Made by a program: the position numbers and the translations under genes | DNA from: Nitrincola alkalilacustris | GTDB lineage: Bacteria; Pseudomonadota; Gammaproteobacteria; Pseudomonadales; Balneatricaceae | Direction of reading: 5' to 3' | Assembly: GCF_008973755.1 (NCBI RefSeq) | Contig: NZ_WBOM01000005.1 | Location: 62,001 to 126,000 of the forward strand | Length of the DNA stretch: 64,000 bases | Part shown: piece by piece, positions 9,616 through 17,966 of the stretch | Position numbering within the stretch: the first letter of the stretch is position 1 | Layout: the number at the start of each line of letters is the position of its first letter | The notes under the pieces: model-generated | Seen by the model: only the letters and a program-made list of their open reading frames with translations | What the model was told of the DNA's origin: nothing | Database searches by the model: none

Positions 9616-11952
9616 TCAACCATCCACCTGCCACCAGGTCGGTAGCAATTGTTTCACTTCGGGCCGGTTGAAGCGGTCATCGATCAGGATGATCGTGCCG
9701 CAATCTTCCGGTGTCCGTATCACTCGGCCAGCGGCCTGGATCACTTTCTGCAGGCCGGGGTAGAGGTAGGCGTAGAGATAGCCTGTTTGATTCCGGTTGT
9801 GTGAGCCTGCTGGAGCGTGAGATCCAAAGCGCTGCTGCAGGCGCTGCTTCAATATTTCCTGTAATGGGCTGTAAGGCGGGAGACCCAGCGTTGCGATCAT
9901 CGCTCCGATCAGGCGCTTGCCCGGCAGGTCGATCCCCTCACCGAACACGCCGCCAAGCACGGCAAAACCCACACCTCGACCCTCCTCCCTGAACTGCGCC
10001 AGAAAGTCGCGCCGATCCTGTTCCGCCATGCGGCGGGTCTGGCACCAGATCGGAATATCGGGAGCCAGTTGTGCCACTGCTTGCTGTATCGCATCCAGAT
10101 AGGCAAAGCTGCTGCAATAGATCAGATAGTTGCCGGGCTGTTGCTGATACTGCTCTGCGATCAGGTCTGCAATCGGTTGTACCGAAGCGTTTCGGTGTGT
10201 ATAGCGTGTGCTGATGCGCGACTCGATACGAACCTGAAGCTGTCCTGCACTGAAGGGAGAGCCAACAGACTGGCAGTGGGTGGTGTCGGGTAATCCCAGC
10301 AGGTCGCGGTAGTAGAGCGGCGGTGACAGGGTTGCCGAGAAGAGTATGCAGCTGTGGGTTTGACTGAAACGGGGCTGAAGAAAATCAGCCGGGATAAGAT
10401 TGTGGATCGACAGCACCGCTTTGCCGCGCCCCTCGCGGCTGAGTTCACAGATCGAGTGATCGTCCAGAGTTTCCAGCAGTTTTACAAAAGCGAGGGCCTC
10501 GAACATCAATTGCTGTAAGCGGGCATCGGCTGCGGCTTCCGTCAGATAGTCGGTTATTGCCGATGCGAGGCCTTGCAGGCTTTGGGAAAAACCTTCCGGT
10601 ATTGTCGCCAACCAGGTTGATGGAGCGGCATCCTCACCGAGTGATCCGGCTTCTGCTGCATCCTTGATCAGTTGATTCCACTGACGTGCCATGCGTTGCA
10701 GAGGCTTTTTCAGTGCTGCTTTCAGTGCTTCTTTCTGTACTACAGTTGCCTCCCGCTTGATCTCCAGCAGCTGTTGCTGGTGCAGGTTGATGCTGTACAT
10801 GCCGCGTGCGCGGGTGATCAGGTTATGGGCTTCATCGATCAGTAGCGTGACCCGCCACTCATTCTGCCGGGTCAGGGCGTGGAGCAGGGCGTACTGGTCG
10901 AAGAAATGGTTAACATCGGCTACCACCAGATCACACCAGCGCGCCATCTCCTGCCCCAGATAGTAGGGGCAGATCTGATGAGCCAGAGCGATCTGTCGCA
11001 GTGTCTCCCTATCCAGCGGCACTGAGGATGCAGCGGCGGATGCGCGGGCAGCAGGCAGGCGATCGAAGAACCCCTTTGCCAGTGGGCAAGACTCGCCATG
11101 ACAGGCGAAGGTTGGATGTTCACAGGCTTGCTCCCGAGCGGTCAGCTCCAGTACACGCAAGGTCACAGGTTCGGACTGGCTGCGCTGTAATTGCTGGATA
11201 GATTCCAGCGCCAGTTGTCGTCCGGTATTGCGCGCAGTCAGAAAGAACAGACGATCCTGTTTGCTGCGTGGCATAGCCATCAGGGCCGGGTAGAGGGTGC
11301 CCAGTGTTTTACCCAGGCCTGTCGGAGCCTCCAGCATCAGATGGCGTTGGCTGAGGATCGCCTTGTAGACATTCTCTGACAGGGCACGCTGGCCTTCACG
11401 AAAATCGGCAAAAGGGAATCGCAGGCTTGTCAGTTGCGTATCTCGTGCCAGCCTGTGCGCTGCCTCCTGCTCAGCCCAGTGGCGATAGGCGTGGCACAGG
11501 TTTTCCAGTTGCTGCCAGAGCTCTTGGGCACTTGCTATGTCTGTCAGGCGTGTTTCGTGATCGCGCCCGATGTCGAAGTAGATCAGTGCCAACTCGATCG
11601 TGTCAAAACCAGCCTCGGCGCAGAGCAGTGCACCATACACACGCAACTGTGCCCAGTGCAGCGCCTGTTGAGCTGCTGAGATGCGCGACAGATCACCGCG
11701 ATGAGTCTTGATCTCCTCCAGGCAACGTTTGACCGGATCAAAGCCATCGGCTCGCCCCTTGAGTTCCAGTCCTTCACACTCGCCGCTGATCAATCGCTCG
11801 GATTGATAGTGATGATCACGACGACGAGTAACCCGGCCATGCCCCTCGATCCCCTCCTGCGCCGTCGGGGAGGGGGTGTAGCGATGATCAAGATCGCCGC
11901 TGCGAGCAGCAAATTCGCAAAGGGTTCGGACGGCGACCTTGATCAGTGCCAT
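9616..11952 (-). CDS. PD-(D/E)XK nuclease-DinG/XPD-type helicase fusion
   Basis: A 778-residue predicted 5'-3' iron-sulfur DNA helicase. Residues about 45-150 resemble a RecB/Cas4-type nuclease: an aspartate in GRADGFDP, the ExK of LEEIKTH, and a downstream QLRVYGALL (QxxxY-like) motif. The helicase follows, with Walker A in APTGLGKT, a cysteine cluster (CEHPTFACHGESCP and ICPYY) for a 4Fe-4S site, the DEAH box in LLIDEAHN, and a C-terminal QAAGRVIRTPED arginine-finger motif. The gene lies 34 bases after the FAN1-type nuclease gene, likely in one operon, which suggests a shared role in repairing branched or crosslinked DNA. Confidence 0.85.
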   Translation of the reverse strand: MALIKVAVRTLCEFAARSGDLDHRYTPSPTAQEGIEGHGRVTRRRDHHYQSERLISGECEGLELKGRADGFDPVKRCLEEIKTHRGDLSRISAAQQALHWAQLRVYGALLCAEAGFDTIELALIYFDIGRDHETRLTDIASAQELWQQLENLCHAYRHWAEQEAAHRLARDTQLTSLRFPFADFREGQRALSENVYKAILSQRHLMLEAPTGLGKTLGTLYPALMAMPRSKQDRLFFLTARNTGRQLALESIQQLQRSQSEPVTLRVLELTAREQACEHPTFACHGESCPLAKGFFDRLPAARASAAASSVPLDRETLRQIALAHQICPYYLGQEMARWCDLVVADVNHFFDQYALLHALTRQNEWRVTLLIDEAHNLITRARGMYSINLHQQQLLEIKREATVVQKEALKAALKKPLQRMARQWNQLIKDAAEAGSLGEDAAPSTWLATIPEGFSQSLQGLASAITDYLTEAAADARLQQLMFEALAFVKLLETLDDHSICELSREGRGKAVLSIHNLIPADFLQPRFSQTHSCILFSATLSPPLYYRDLLGLPDTTHCQSVGSPFSAGQLQVRIESRISTRYTHRNASVQPIADLIAEQYQQQPGNYLIYCSSFAYLDAIQQAVAQLAPDIPIWCQTRRMAEQDRRDFLAQFREEGRGVGFAVLGGVFGEGIDLPGKRLIGAMIATLGLPPYSPLQEILKQRLQQRFGSHAPAGSHNRNQTGYLYAYLYPGLQKVIQAAGRVIRTPEDCGTIILIDDRFNRPEVKQLLPTWWQVDG

Positions 11953-11986
11953 CTTGCCATACTCATGAGATTAACCTGGGGTCCTC

Positions 11987-13741
11987 TCATTCAGCGTTTT
12001 TCCAGCGGACATGACACACGCAGAGATCAACCTTCCGCTGCATCAAGTAATGGAGCCAACGGGTCTGATGATCCTGCAACCGATCACCAGGTCCCTTCAC
12101 CTCAATCAGACGGTAGCGCTTCTGCTCGGGCCAGAACTGGATCAGATCCGGCAGACCGGCACGATGCTCACGCAGATCGCGTAGAAAACGTTCAAAAATC
12201 TGCCTCAGATCAGCAGCCGGGATACAGGTCAGTGCCAGCTCGAGTGTCTCCCGTGGCAGCAGCGGCCAGTAAATGAACGGGGTAGTGATCCCCTGTTTGG
12301 CCTGCCAGTTATGCAGGATCTGCTCCGCGTAGCTGCCATCTTCAAGCTGGCTCAGGCACTGATCGAACAGTGTCTGGCGCCGCGCGACAAAATCCTCTCG
12401 GTAGAGATCCGCCGGGGCTGCATGAAACGGATGAAAGAAGGCACCCGGCAGCGGGGCGTATAACGCATCCCAGCAGAGCAGGGCGAAGAGGGCGTTGAAC
12501 AGGGTGTTCTCGACATAGCAGGCCGGTGCATCGGGTTCGGACAGATGCTCGGCCACGGCCAGCTCAACTGAAGGGTGTGGAGGCAATGACAGTGTATGTG
12601 TCGGGATCGAACGTTTGCCCGAAATAGACGGCTCAGGCTTAGGTTGACACACAGGGGGGTAGTCAGGGCCATTCAGAGGATGTTGTGGATCAGATAATGC
12701 CGTCTGCAATCGCTTGCGGATACGGGTGTAGAGACGCTGCAGACTCAGGGCTTCCGCCTCATTGATTGGCTGCGCAAGTGCTTCGCAGAGGATCGGCCAG
12801 GCTTGCTCGATCTGGCCCTGACGCTCCAGTACGCGCAGTCGTCGTACACGCGCTTCACGATGGCGGCTGATTCGATAGGTGTCCAGTGCCAGTTCGGTCA
12901 GCCCCTGTCGCTCGGCCGTCTGTGCCAGCGTGAATAGCAACCGTGCCCGACGTGCTTCCAGCCAGGGGTTGTCCAGCGGTTCGGGTGGTACGGATGCTAT
13001 CAGTCTCTCTGGTGGGATACCTTCATCCAGTTGCTCCCGGCAATGGTGCAGCTTCAGATAGCTGTTCACCTCATCCCGCTGGCTGAATGCCCGTGAGTCA
13101 GGGCTGAAGGGGATAGGCTCGTAGGTCTGATGTCCCAGTTCGGTCAGCACAAATTCTGACCAGTCTTGGCGCAGATTACCGAAGAACATCAACCTGACGC
13201 GATCAAACAGTGGCATCTGTATGAGTTTGATCAACCGGCCCTGAGCTTCTGGCCACCAATGGTGCAGAGTCTCTGTTTTCTCGGCCAACTCAGGCAGTGA
13301 GGTCAGTGCCTCCAGCAATTGGGGTTTGGTGGTTGAGCGGGCGAGGCCGAGGGAGGCCAGTTGATCCTGAAAGCAGCTCATCAACTCGGTGCGAGTCAGC
13401 AGTTTGAACAGTTGGGCCAGGTTCACTTCAGGATCTGGGTCGATCAACCCGGCATCAATCAGCGCGGGCAGGGCGTTTGTAATATCCCCTATCTCGGCAT
13501 AGATCAGCTTGTTGCTGCGAAACAGATCGCCCTTGCGCATCACCATCCGCACCAGCAACGCCTGACTGGGCTGTGGCAGGCTCAAAAAGTCTGTCAGTCT
13601 GCCCAGTTCATCAGAGAGCAGTAGATCGGCATGACGCTCCAGGACCCAGCACAGCACACTCTTCATGTTGCTGAGATAGTAGAGTGGATTGTCCAGCGAG
13701 GCGCTGCTGAAGGTGTGTGGGCGGTTGAGGGTGGTTGCCAT
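11987..13741 (-). CDS. FAN1-type VRR-NUC structure-specific nuclease
   Basis: A 584-residue homologue of bacterial FAN1 (the Pseudomonas aeruginosa enzyme binds 5' flaps). The N-terminal half contains the helical SAP/HTH-like DNA-binding region, the middle a TPR-like helical section, and residues about 465-580 the VRR-NUC domain with GLPDLIQFW and LIEVKGPGDRLQDHQ, which supply the PD and ExK catalytic residues. It is predicted to process flaps and interstrand crosslinks. It is the first gene of a two-gene operon with the nuclease-helicase fusion. Confidence 0.88.
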   Translation of the reverse strand: MATTLNRPHTFSSASLDNPLYYLSNMKSVLCWVLERHADLLLSDELGRLTDFLSLPQPSQALLVRMVMRKGDLFRSNKLIYAEIGDITNALPALIDAGLIDPDPEVNLAQLFKLLTRTELMSCFQDQLASLGLARSTTKPQLLEALTSLPELAEKTETLHHWWPEAQGRLIKLIQMPLFDRVRLMFFGNLRQDWSEFVLTELGHQTYEPIPFSPDSRAFSQRDEVNSYLKLHHCREQLDEGIPPERLIASVPPEPLDNPWLEARRARLLFTLAQTAERQGLTELALDTYRISRHREARVRRLRVLERQGQIEQAWPILCEALAQPINEAEALSLQRLYTRIRKRLQTALSDPQHPLNGPDYPPVCQPKPEPSISGKRSIPTHTLSLPPHPSVELAVAEHLSEPDAPACYVENTLFNALFALLCWDALYAPLPGAFFHPFHAAPADLYREDFVARRQTLFDQCLSQLEDGSYAEQILHNWQAKQGITTPFIYWPLLPRETLELALTCIPAADLRQIFERFLRDLREHRAGLPDLIQFWPEQKRYRLIEVKGPGDRLQDHQTRWLHYLMQRKVDLCVCHVRWKNAE

Positions 13742-13765
13742 ACGGCCAGTCCTTAAGTTCAGCCC

Positions 13766-14962
13766 TCAAGCATCCAGTTGCGCTTTCACCTTGTCAACTA
13801 TATAGCGGCCAATCGGGATTGAAGAGGTGGCCGCAGGCGAGGGTGCGTTGCAGACGTTCACACTACGGCGCGTATTCACAAACAGGAAGTCATCCACCAA
13901 CTTGCCATCCGGCGTGATCGCTTGTGCCCGCACGCCTGCAGGATAAGGGGTCAGGTCCGCTTTGGTGATGCTGGGGCAGTATTTGCGAACCTCCTCCAGA
14001 TAGGCGCCCTTGAGCAGCGAGTTTTTCATCTCCACCAGGCCTGGACGCAGGTTGCGAGCGAGCATTTTCAGAATGCCAGGATTGCTCAGCATCTGCAGCA
14101 GATCCTTCGGTGAGATGTCCCGCTTGCGATAGCCCTCTCGCTTCAGGGCCAGCACCGCATTGGGGCCGACCGTAACAGTGCCGTCGATCATGCGGGTCAG
14201 ATGCACGCCCAGAAATGGCATGGAGGGGTCTGGGATCGGGTAGATAAGATGGTTGACGATGCGGTTATGCTGCGCCGGCAGCAGGTAGTATTCGCCACGG
14301 AAGGGGCAGATGGTGAAACCGGGATCGATACCCAGCATGCGCACCACACGATCGGCCATCAGGCCGGAGCAGGAGATCAGAAAGCGGCTGCTGAAGATCT
14401 CGTTGCGGGTGGTGATGCGGATTTCGCTGTCAGTTTCACTCAGGGCTGTGACTTCCTGATTATAGTGGATGGTACCACCGAGCGATTCGAACACCCGCCC
14501 CATCGCCTGAGCCACCTGTGCATAGTTGACGATGCCACTGGAGGGCACGAAGATGCCACCGATGCCGGTGATATGGGGTTCGCGATCTTTCAGTGCCTCG
14601 CCTGACAGCCATTCACGTTCCAGACCATTGGTTTCCGTACGCTCCCATAACGCCTGCATCCGCTGCATCTCCAGCTCATTGGTCGCAACCAGCAACTTGC
14701 CGCAGATATCGTACTTCACCTGATGTTCATCACAGAACTCGCGCATGGCGCGGTTGCCTTCAAGGCAGAACTTGGCCTTCAGACTGCCGGGCGTGTAATA
14801 GACTCCGGCATGGATGACGCCGCTGTTGTGACCGGTCTGATGCTGTGCCGGGCCTGACTCCTTCTCCAGCAGTGCAATTTTTCGGTCGGGGTAGGTCTGG
14901 ATCAACTGCATGGCGGTGGACATGCCGATGATGCCACCGCCGATAATGATAAAGTCGTACAC
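13766..14962 (-). CDS. lhgO: L-2-hydroxyglutarate oxidase
   Basis: FAD-dependent enzyme (398 aa, family length) that oxidises L-2-hydroxyglutarate to 2-oxoglutarate and passes electrons to the quinone pool at the inner membrane. The N-terminus has the FAD motif IIIGGGIIGMSTA, followed by GHNSGVIHAGVYY, which is typical of LhgO; the C-terminal VRAQAITPDGKLVDDF block also matches. No csiD or gab genes flank it, so it is uncoupled from the E. coli glutarate operon. Its neighbours are the biotin transporter genes on the same strand, 67 bases upstream. Confidence 0.92.
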   Translation of the reverse strand: MYDFIIIGGGIIGMSTAMQLIQTYPDRKIALLEKESGPAQHQTGHNSGVIHAGVYYTPGSLKAKFCLEGNRAMREFCDEHQVKYDICGKLLVATNELEMQRMQALWERTETNGLEREWLSGEALKDREPHITGIGGIFVPSSGIVNYAQVAQAMGRVFESLGGTIHYNQEVTALSETDSEIRITTRNEIFSSRFLISCSGLMADRVVRMLGIDPGFTICPFRGEYYLLPAQHNRIVNHLIYPIPDPSMPFLGVHLTRMIDGTVTVGPNAVLALKREGYRKRDISPKDLLQMLSNPGILKMLARNLRPGLVEMKNSLLKGAYLEEVRKYCPSITKADLTPYPAGVRAQAITPDGKLVDDFLFVNTRRSVNVCNAPSPAATSSIPIGRYIVDKVKAQLDA

Positions 14963-15029
14963 GCGCTACTTCCTGCTGATGAGTGTTAATGGGCGATGAT
15001 TAGGGTGATGAGGTTCAGGATGAATAGGC

Positions 15030-15578
15030 TCAGTGACGAGTTGCAACAGCGCCCGGCAAGCCTCGCATCACCGCTTGAGCGACTACAGCCGTAATTACCG
15101 CTTTGACCAGATCACCTGGAATAAATACCGCCATGATGGTGATCGAGTCTTGCCAGCCACGCCCGGTGACCAGCTTGAAGCCGGTGATGCCGAAAATATA
15201 CAGAATCACGATGCCGCCAAACACAGCCGCCAGCAGCGTGGCCGGAAATACCGGCATCCGGCGCAGCCACAGTGCCATATAGCCAGTGGCAAACGCAGCA
15301 AAGGGGAAACCGATGGCAAAACCGGCGGTCGGGCCGACAAATACGCCCAACCCACCTCGGCCACCTGATAGCAGCGGTGCACCCAGTGCCACCACAAAGA
15401 TAAACAGCGCCATCGACAGCGCGCCACGCCAGGGGCCGAGCATGATACCGGCCAGCATCACACCCAGCGTCTGGGCCGTGATCGGGATGCCGGTGACGAA
15501 GGGAACGGGGGGAATAAAGCCCAGTGCAGCGATCAGTGCCGCGTAGAGAGCGATCTGGACCAGCGTTTTATCTTTCAT
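15030..15578 (-). CDS. bioY: Biotin ECF transporter S component BioY
   Basis: Membrane protein of 182 residues with about six hydrophobic segments that binds biotin in the energy-coupling-factor transporter. It shows the family features PFVTGIPITAQTLGVMLAG and GRGGLGVFVGPTAGFAIGFPFAA. It is the last gene of a bioM-bioN-bioY operon and is separated from ecfT by about 60 bases. No biotin synthesis genes are present in the window. Confidence 0.93.
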   Translation of the reverse strand: MKDKTLVQIALYAALIAALGFIPPVPFVTGIPITAQTLGVMLAGIMLGPWRGALSMALFIFVVALGAPLLSGGRGGLGVFVGPTAGFAIGFPFAAFATGYMALWLRRMPVFPATLLAAVFGGIVILYIFGITGFKLVTGRGWQDSITIMAVFIPGDLVKAVITAVVAQAVMRGLPGAVATRH

Positions 15579-15639
15579 GTTGAGTTATCTCTTTTTCTTT
15601 TTGGTGTTAGTGAAGTCAATTGTTTTCAAGGAGCATTTT

Positions 15640-16248
15640 TTATGGAGCTTTTCGGCTGATGCCACCACGGGCCGCCAATGCTTCGGATACGGTATCCGAC
15701 AGACGGATCGCCTGGATTGTCATCGGAATCGCCAGTCGCCAGACCTGTTTGCCGCCGCCTCGGGCGCGCCAGGCCTCCAGCAAACTGTCGAGCACCGCCA
15801 TCAACACTGGGATGAACCGGATCAGCAGTGTCACGGCGAATGCGATGCGGCGGGTGTCCACACCCAACCAGCGCAGTGGCGCAAACAATGGCATCACGGC
15901 ATCCATCATTGCCTCCATGCGTGTGGTCATGGTGATCAGGTTAGCCAGCAGAATCAGTGTGCTCATGCGCAGGATCAGGCTCAGCCCCTCTTGCCAGCCA
16001 ACGCTCCACCACTGCAGCAGGAACATCAGTGCGAACAGCGGCAGTAGTGGCCGCAGCAGTTTCAGTTGCCGCAGGGCCTGTCTGCCCAGCGACCAGTACA
16101 GCAGCAGGGTTCCGATCATCATCGTCGCCAGCAACCAGAGATTGATCACCGGATAGAGGGCAATGCTGATGGCAGCCAGAATAAGCAGCTTGAAGCCGGC
16201 AGGCTGGCGGTGCAGCCAGCTTTGCTGTCCCAGATAGAGGCTGATCAC
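15640..16248 (-). CDS. bioN: ECF transporter transmembrane protein EcfT/BioN
   Basis: Coupling membrane subunit (202 aa) that links BioY to the ATPase. The C-terminal half carries the coupling-helix motif region SLLEAWRARGGGK and the following SEALAARGG, the two alanine-arginine-glycine signatures typical of EcfT. The start codon is GTG and overlaps the ATPase stop by four bases (GTGA), so translation is coupled. Confidence 0.88.
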   Translation of the reverse strand: MISLYLGQQSWLHRQPAGFKLLILAAISIALYPVINLWLLATMMIGTLLLYWSLGRQALRQLKLLRPLLPLFALMFLLQWWSVGWQEGLSLILRMSTLILLANLITMTTRMEAMMDAVMPLFAPLRWLGVDTRRIAFAVTLLIRFIPVLMAVLDSLLEAWRARGGGKQVWRLAIPMTIQAIRLSDTVSEALAARGGISRKAP

Positions 16249-16961
16249 AGACCGGCTCCGTCGCGCGCCTGCTGCTGATATTCGGGCAGCACCAGATCCG
16301 GTGGTCCATCCCGGTAGACGCGCCCTTGCTGCAACCAGATGATACGATCAAAATGTTGCAGTGTTTCCAGTTCGTGGCTGATCATCAGTATCTGCTGTGG
16401 CAGTGTTTCGAGCAGAGCGAGTAGTTGATAGCGCGTCGGCAGATCCAGTGCAGAAAAGGGTTCATCCAGAATCAGTACATGCGGCTGCATCAGTAACACC
16501 GACAGAATACAAACCAGTTGTTTCTGTCCATCCGACAGGCTGTGTACCGGTCGATCCGCCCAGTCGCTGCGATTATGTTCTGCCAGTAGCGCATGTGCGG
16601 ACTGTCGAGCCTGCTTCTGCGTTTGTCCCTGATTGAGCAGACCGAAGGTCAGTTCCTCTTCAACGGTCGGGAAGATGATCTGATGATCCGGGTTCTGAAA
16701 GATAAAGCCGACATGCGCCGACATCCGTTCAGGCCCCACGGTGGGGTTCTGGCCGCACACGGTGATATCGCCGCTGTCGGCCTGTAACAGACCATTGATC
16801 AGCCTGACCAGCGAGCTTTTGCCTGAGCCGTTGTGTCCGATCAGGCCGATACGTTGTTCGTACAGATCCAGTGACAGATCCTTCAGCACAGGCTGTCCGT
16901 CACGACTCAGAGAGACGTTGAGAAAGGAGATGCCATGGGGGGCTGCTGATGGATTGATCAT
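16245..16961 (-). CDS. bioM: ECF transporter ATPase BioM
   Basis: ABC-type ATPase of 238 residues powering biotin uptake. Walker A is GHNGSGKSS, the Q-loop lies in GFIFQNPDHQI (an ECF-type hallmark), the signature is SLSDGQKQ, and Walker B is VLILDEPFSALD. It is first in the bioMNY operon. A TATAAT on the minus strand (16994-16999) lies about 33 bases upstream of the ATG and is a candidate -10 element. Confidence 0.9.
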   Translation of the reverse strand: MINPSAAPHGISFLNVSLSRDGQPVLKDLSLDLYEQRIGLIGHNGSGKSSLVRLINGLLQADSGDITVCGQNPTVGPERMSAHVGFIFQNPDHQIIFPTVEEELTFGLLNQGQTQKQARQSAHALLAEHNRSDWADRPVHSLSDGQKQLVCILSVLLMQPHVLILDEPFSALDLPTRYQLLALLETLPQQILMISHELETLQHFDRIIWLQQGRVYRDGPPDLVLPEYQQQARDGAGL

Positions 16962-16993
16962 GTGGTGAATCGAGCCTTGAACTGGAGCGGGCC

Positions 16994-16999
16994 ATTATA
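16994..16999 (-). promoter_or_regulatory. Candidate -10 box for bioMNY
   Basis: A perfect TATAAT on the minus strand sits 33 bases before the bioM start. I see no good -35 hexamer at 16-18 bases and no BirA-type palindrome, so this is a weak call. Confidence 0.3.
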
Positions 17000-17046
17000 T
17001 AGACAGGGGAGGTCTTTTCACAGGAGGCTGAAGGGGGTCCGCAGCG

Positions 17047-17961
17047 TCAGGTTAATGAAGATCCAACACGGTTACGTCCATTCTTTTTGGCCCGATACAG
17101 CATCTGATCAGCCTGCTTCAACAGCATCTGCGGTGTGAGGTTGTTGCTCGGAATCATGGCAGCGCAGCCCAGGCTGATCGTGACATGATGAGCCACCGCA
17201 GAGCACTCATGCGGGATCTGCAGCTCCTCGATGCTTTGCCGCCAGCGCTCAGCCATCTGCATAGCACCTTGCAGATCCGTATGAGGAAGCACAGCGATAA
17301 ACTCCTCACCACCATAGCGCGCCATCATGTCGCTGGGGCGATTTAGTGTATTGAACAGCGCTTTGGCGACTGCCTTGAGGCATTGGTCACCCGCACCATG
17401 ACCGTAGTGATCGTTATAGGCTTTAAAGAAGTCGATATCCGACATGATGATGGCTAGTGATTGCTGCTCTCGCATCCCTCGTTTCCACTCATTATTGAGC
17501 GCCTCATCCAGTCGACGTCGATTGGGGACGCCGGTCAGGCCATCGATCAGAGCGAGAGTTTCCAGCATATCGGTTTTGATCTTCAGGCTGATATGGTTGC
17601 TCACTCTGGCCTTGACGATCGCAAGGTGGAAGGGTTTGATAATATAGTCGACCGCACCGGCCTGCAGGCCCCGCTCCTCATCAATGACATCCCCTTTGGC
17701 GGTGACGAAGATGACTGGGATATTTTGTGTAGAGGGGGTGGATTTTAGTTTGTGGCAGACTTCATACCCATCCATCTCCGGCATCATCACATCCAGCAGA
17801 ATCAGATCGGGGCGTGATTCGGATGCATTCGCGATTGCCAGGGCGGTTGCTCCATTCGTGGCAACCTTGACTCGGTACTCCCCACGCAGGGCCTCGGCCA
17901 GAACCTGAATATTGGCCGGGACATCATCGACAATCAGAATCAGCGGGCTGGTGTCAGGCAT
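17047..17961 (-). CDS. Response regulator diguanylate cyclase (REC-GGDEF)
   Basis: Makes the second messenger c-di-GMP from two GTP. The 304-residue protein has an N-terminal receiver domain with the phospho-acceptor aspartate in LILLDVMMPEMDGYE, then a GGDEF domain with an active GGEEF site and the fingerprint SDIDFFKAYNDHYGHGAGD. The frame opens at 17988 inside the upstream kinase gene. The ATG at 17961, with GAGGAG about 12 bases before it, is the better start. The adjacent hybrid kinase ends in an HPt domain that could phosphorylate this receiver. Confidence 0.88.
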   Translation of the reverse strand: MPDTSPLILIVDDVPANIQVLAEALRGEYRVKVATNGATALAIANASESRPDLILLDVMMPEMDGYEVCHKLKSTPSTQNIPVIFVTAKGDVIDEERGLQAGAVDYIIKPFHLAIVKARVSNHISLKIKTDMLETLALIDGLTGVPNRRRLDEALNNEWKRGMREQQSLAIIMSDIDFFKAYNDHYGHGAGDQCLKAVAKALFNTLNRPSDMMARYGGEEFIAVLPHTDLQGAMQMAERWRQSIEELQIPHECSAVAHHVTISLGCAAMIPSNNLTPQMLLKQADQMLYRAKKNGRNRVGSSLT

Positions 17962-17966
17962 GGGTA

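Noticed and set aside
13766-14962. Link between lhgO and the transhydrogenase at 62.4 kb as one 2-hydroxyglutarate cycle
   Set aside because: The expected stereoisomers differ (L for LhgO, D from the transhydrogenase) and the genes are far apart.
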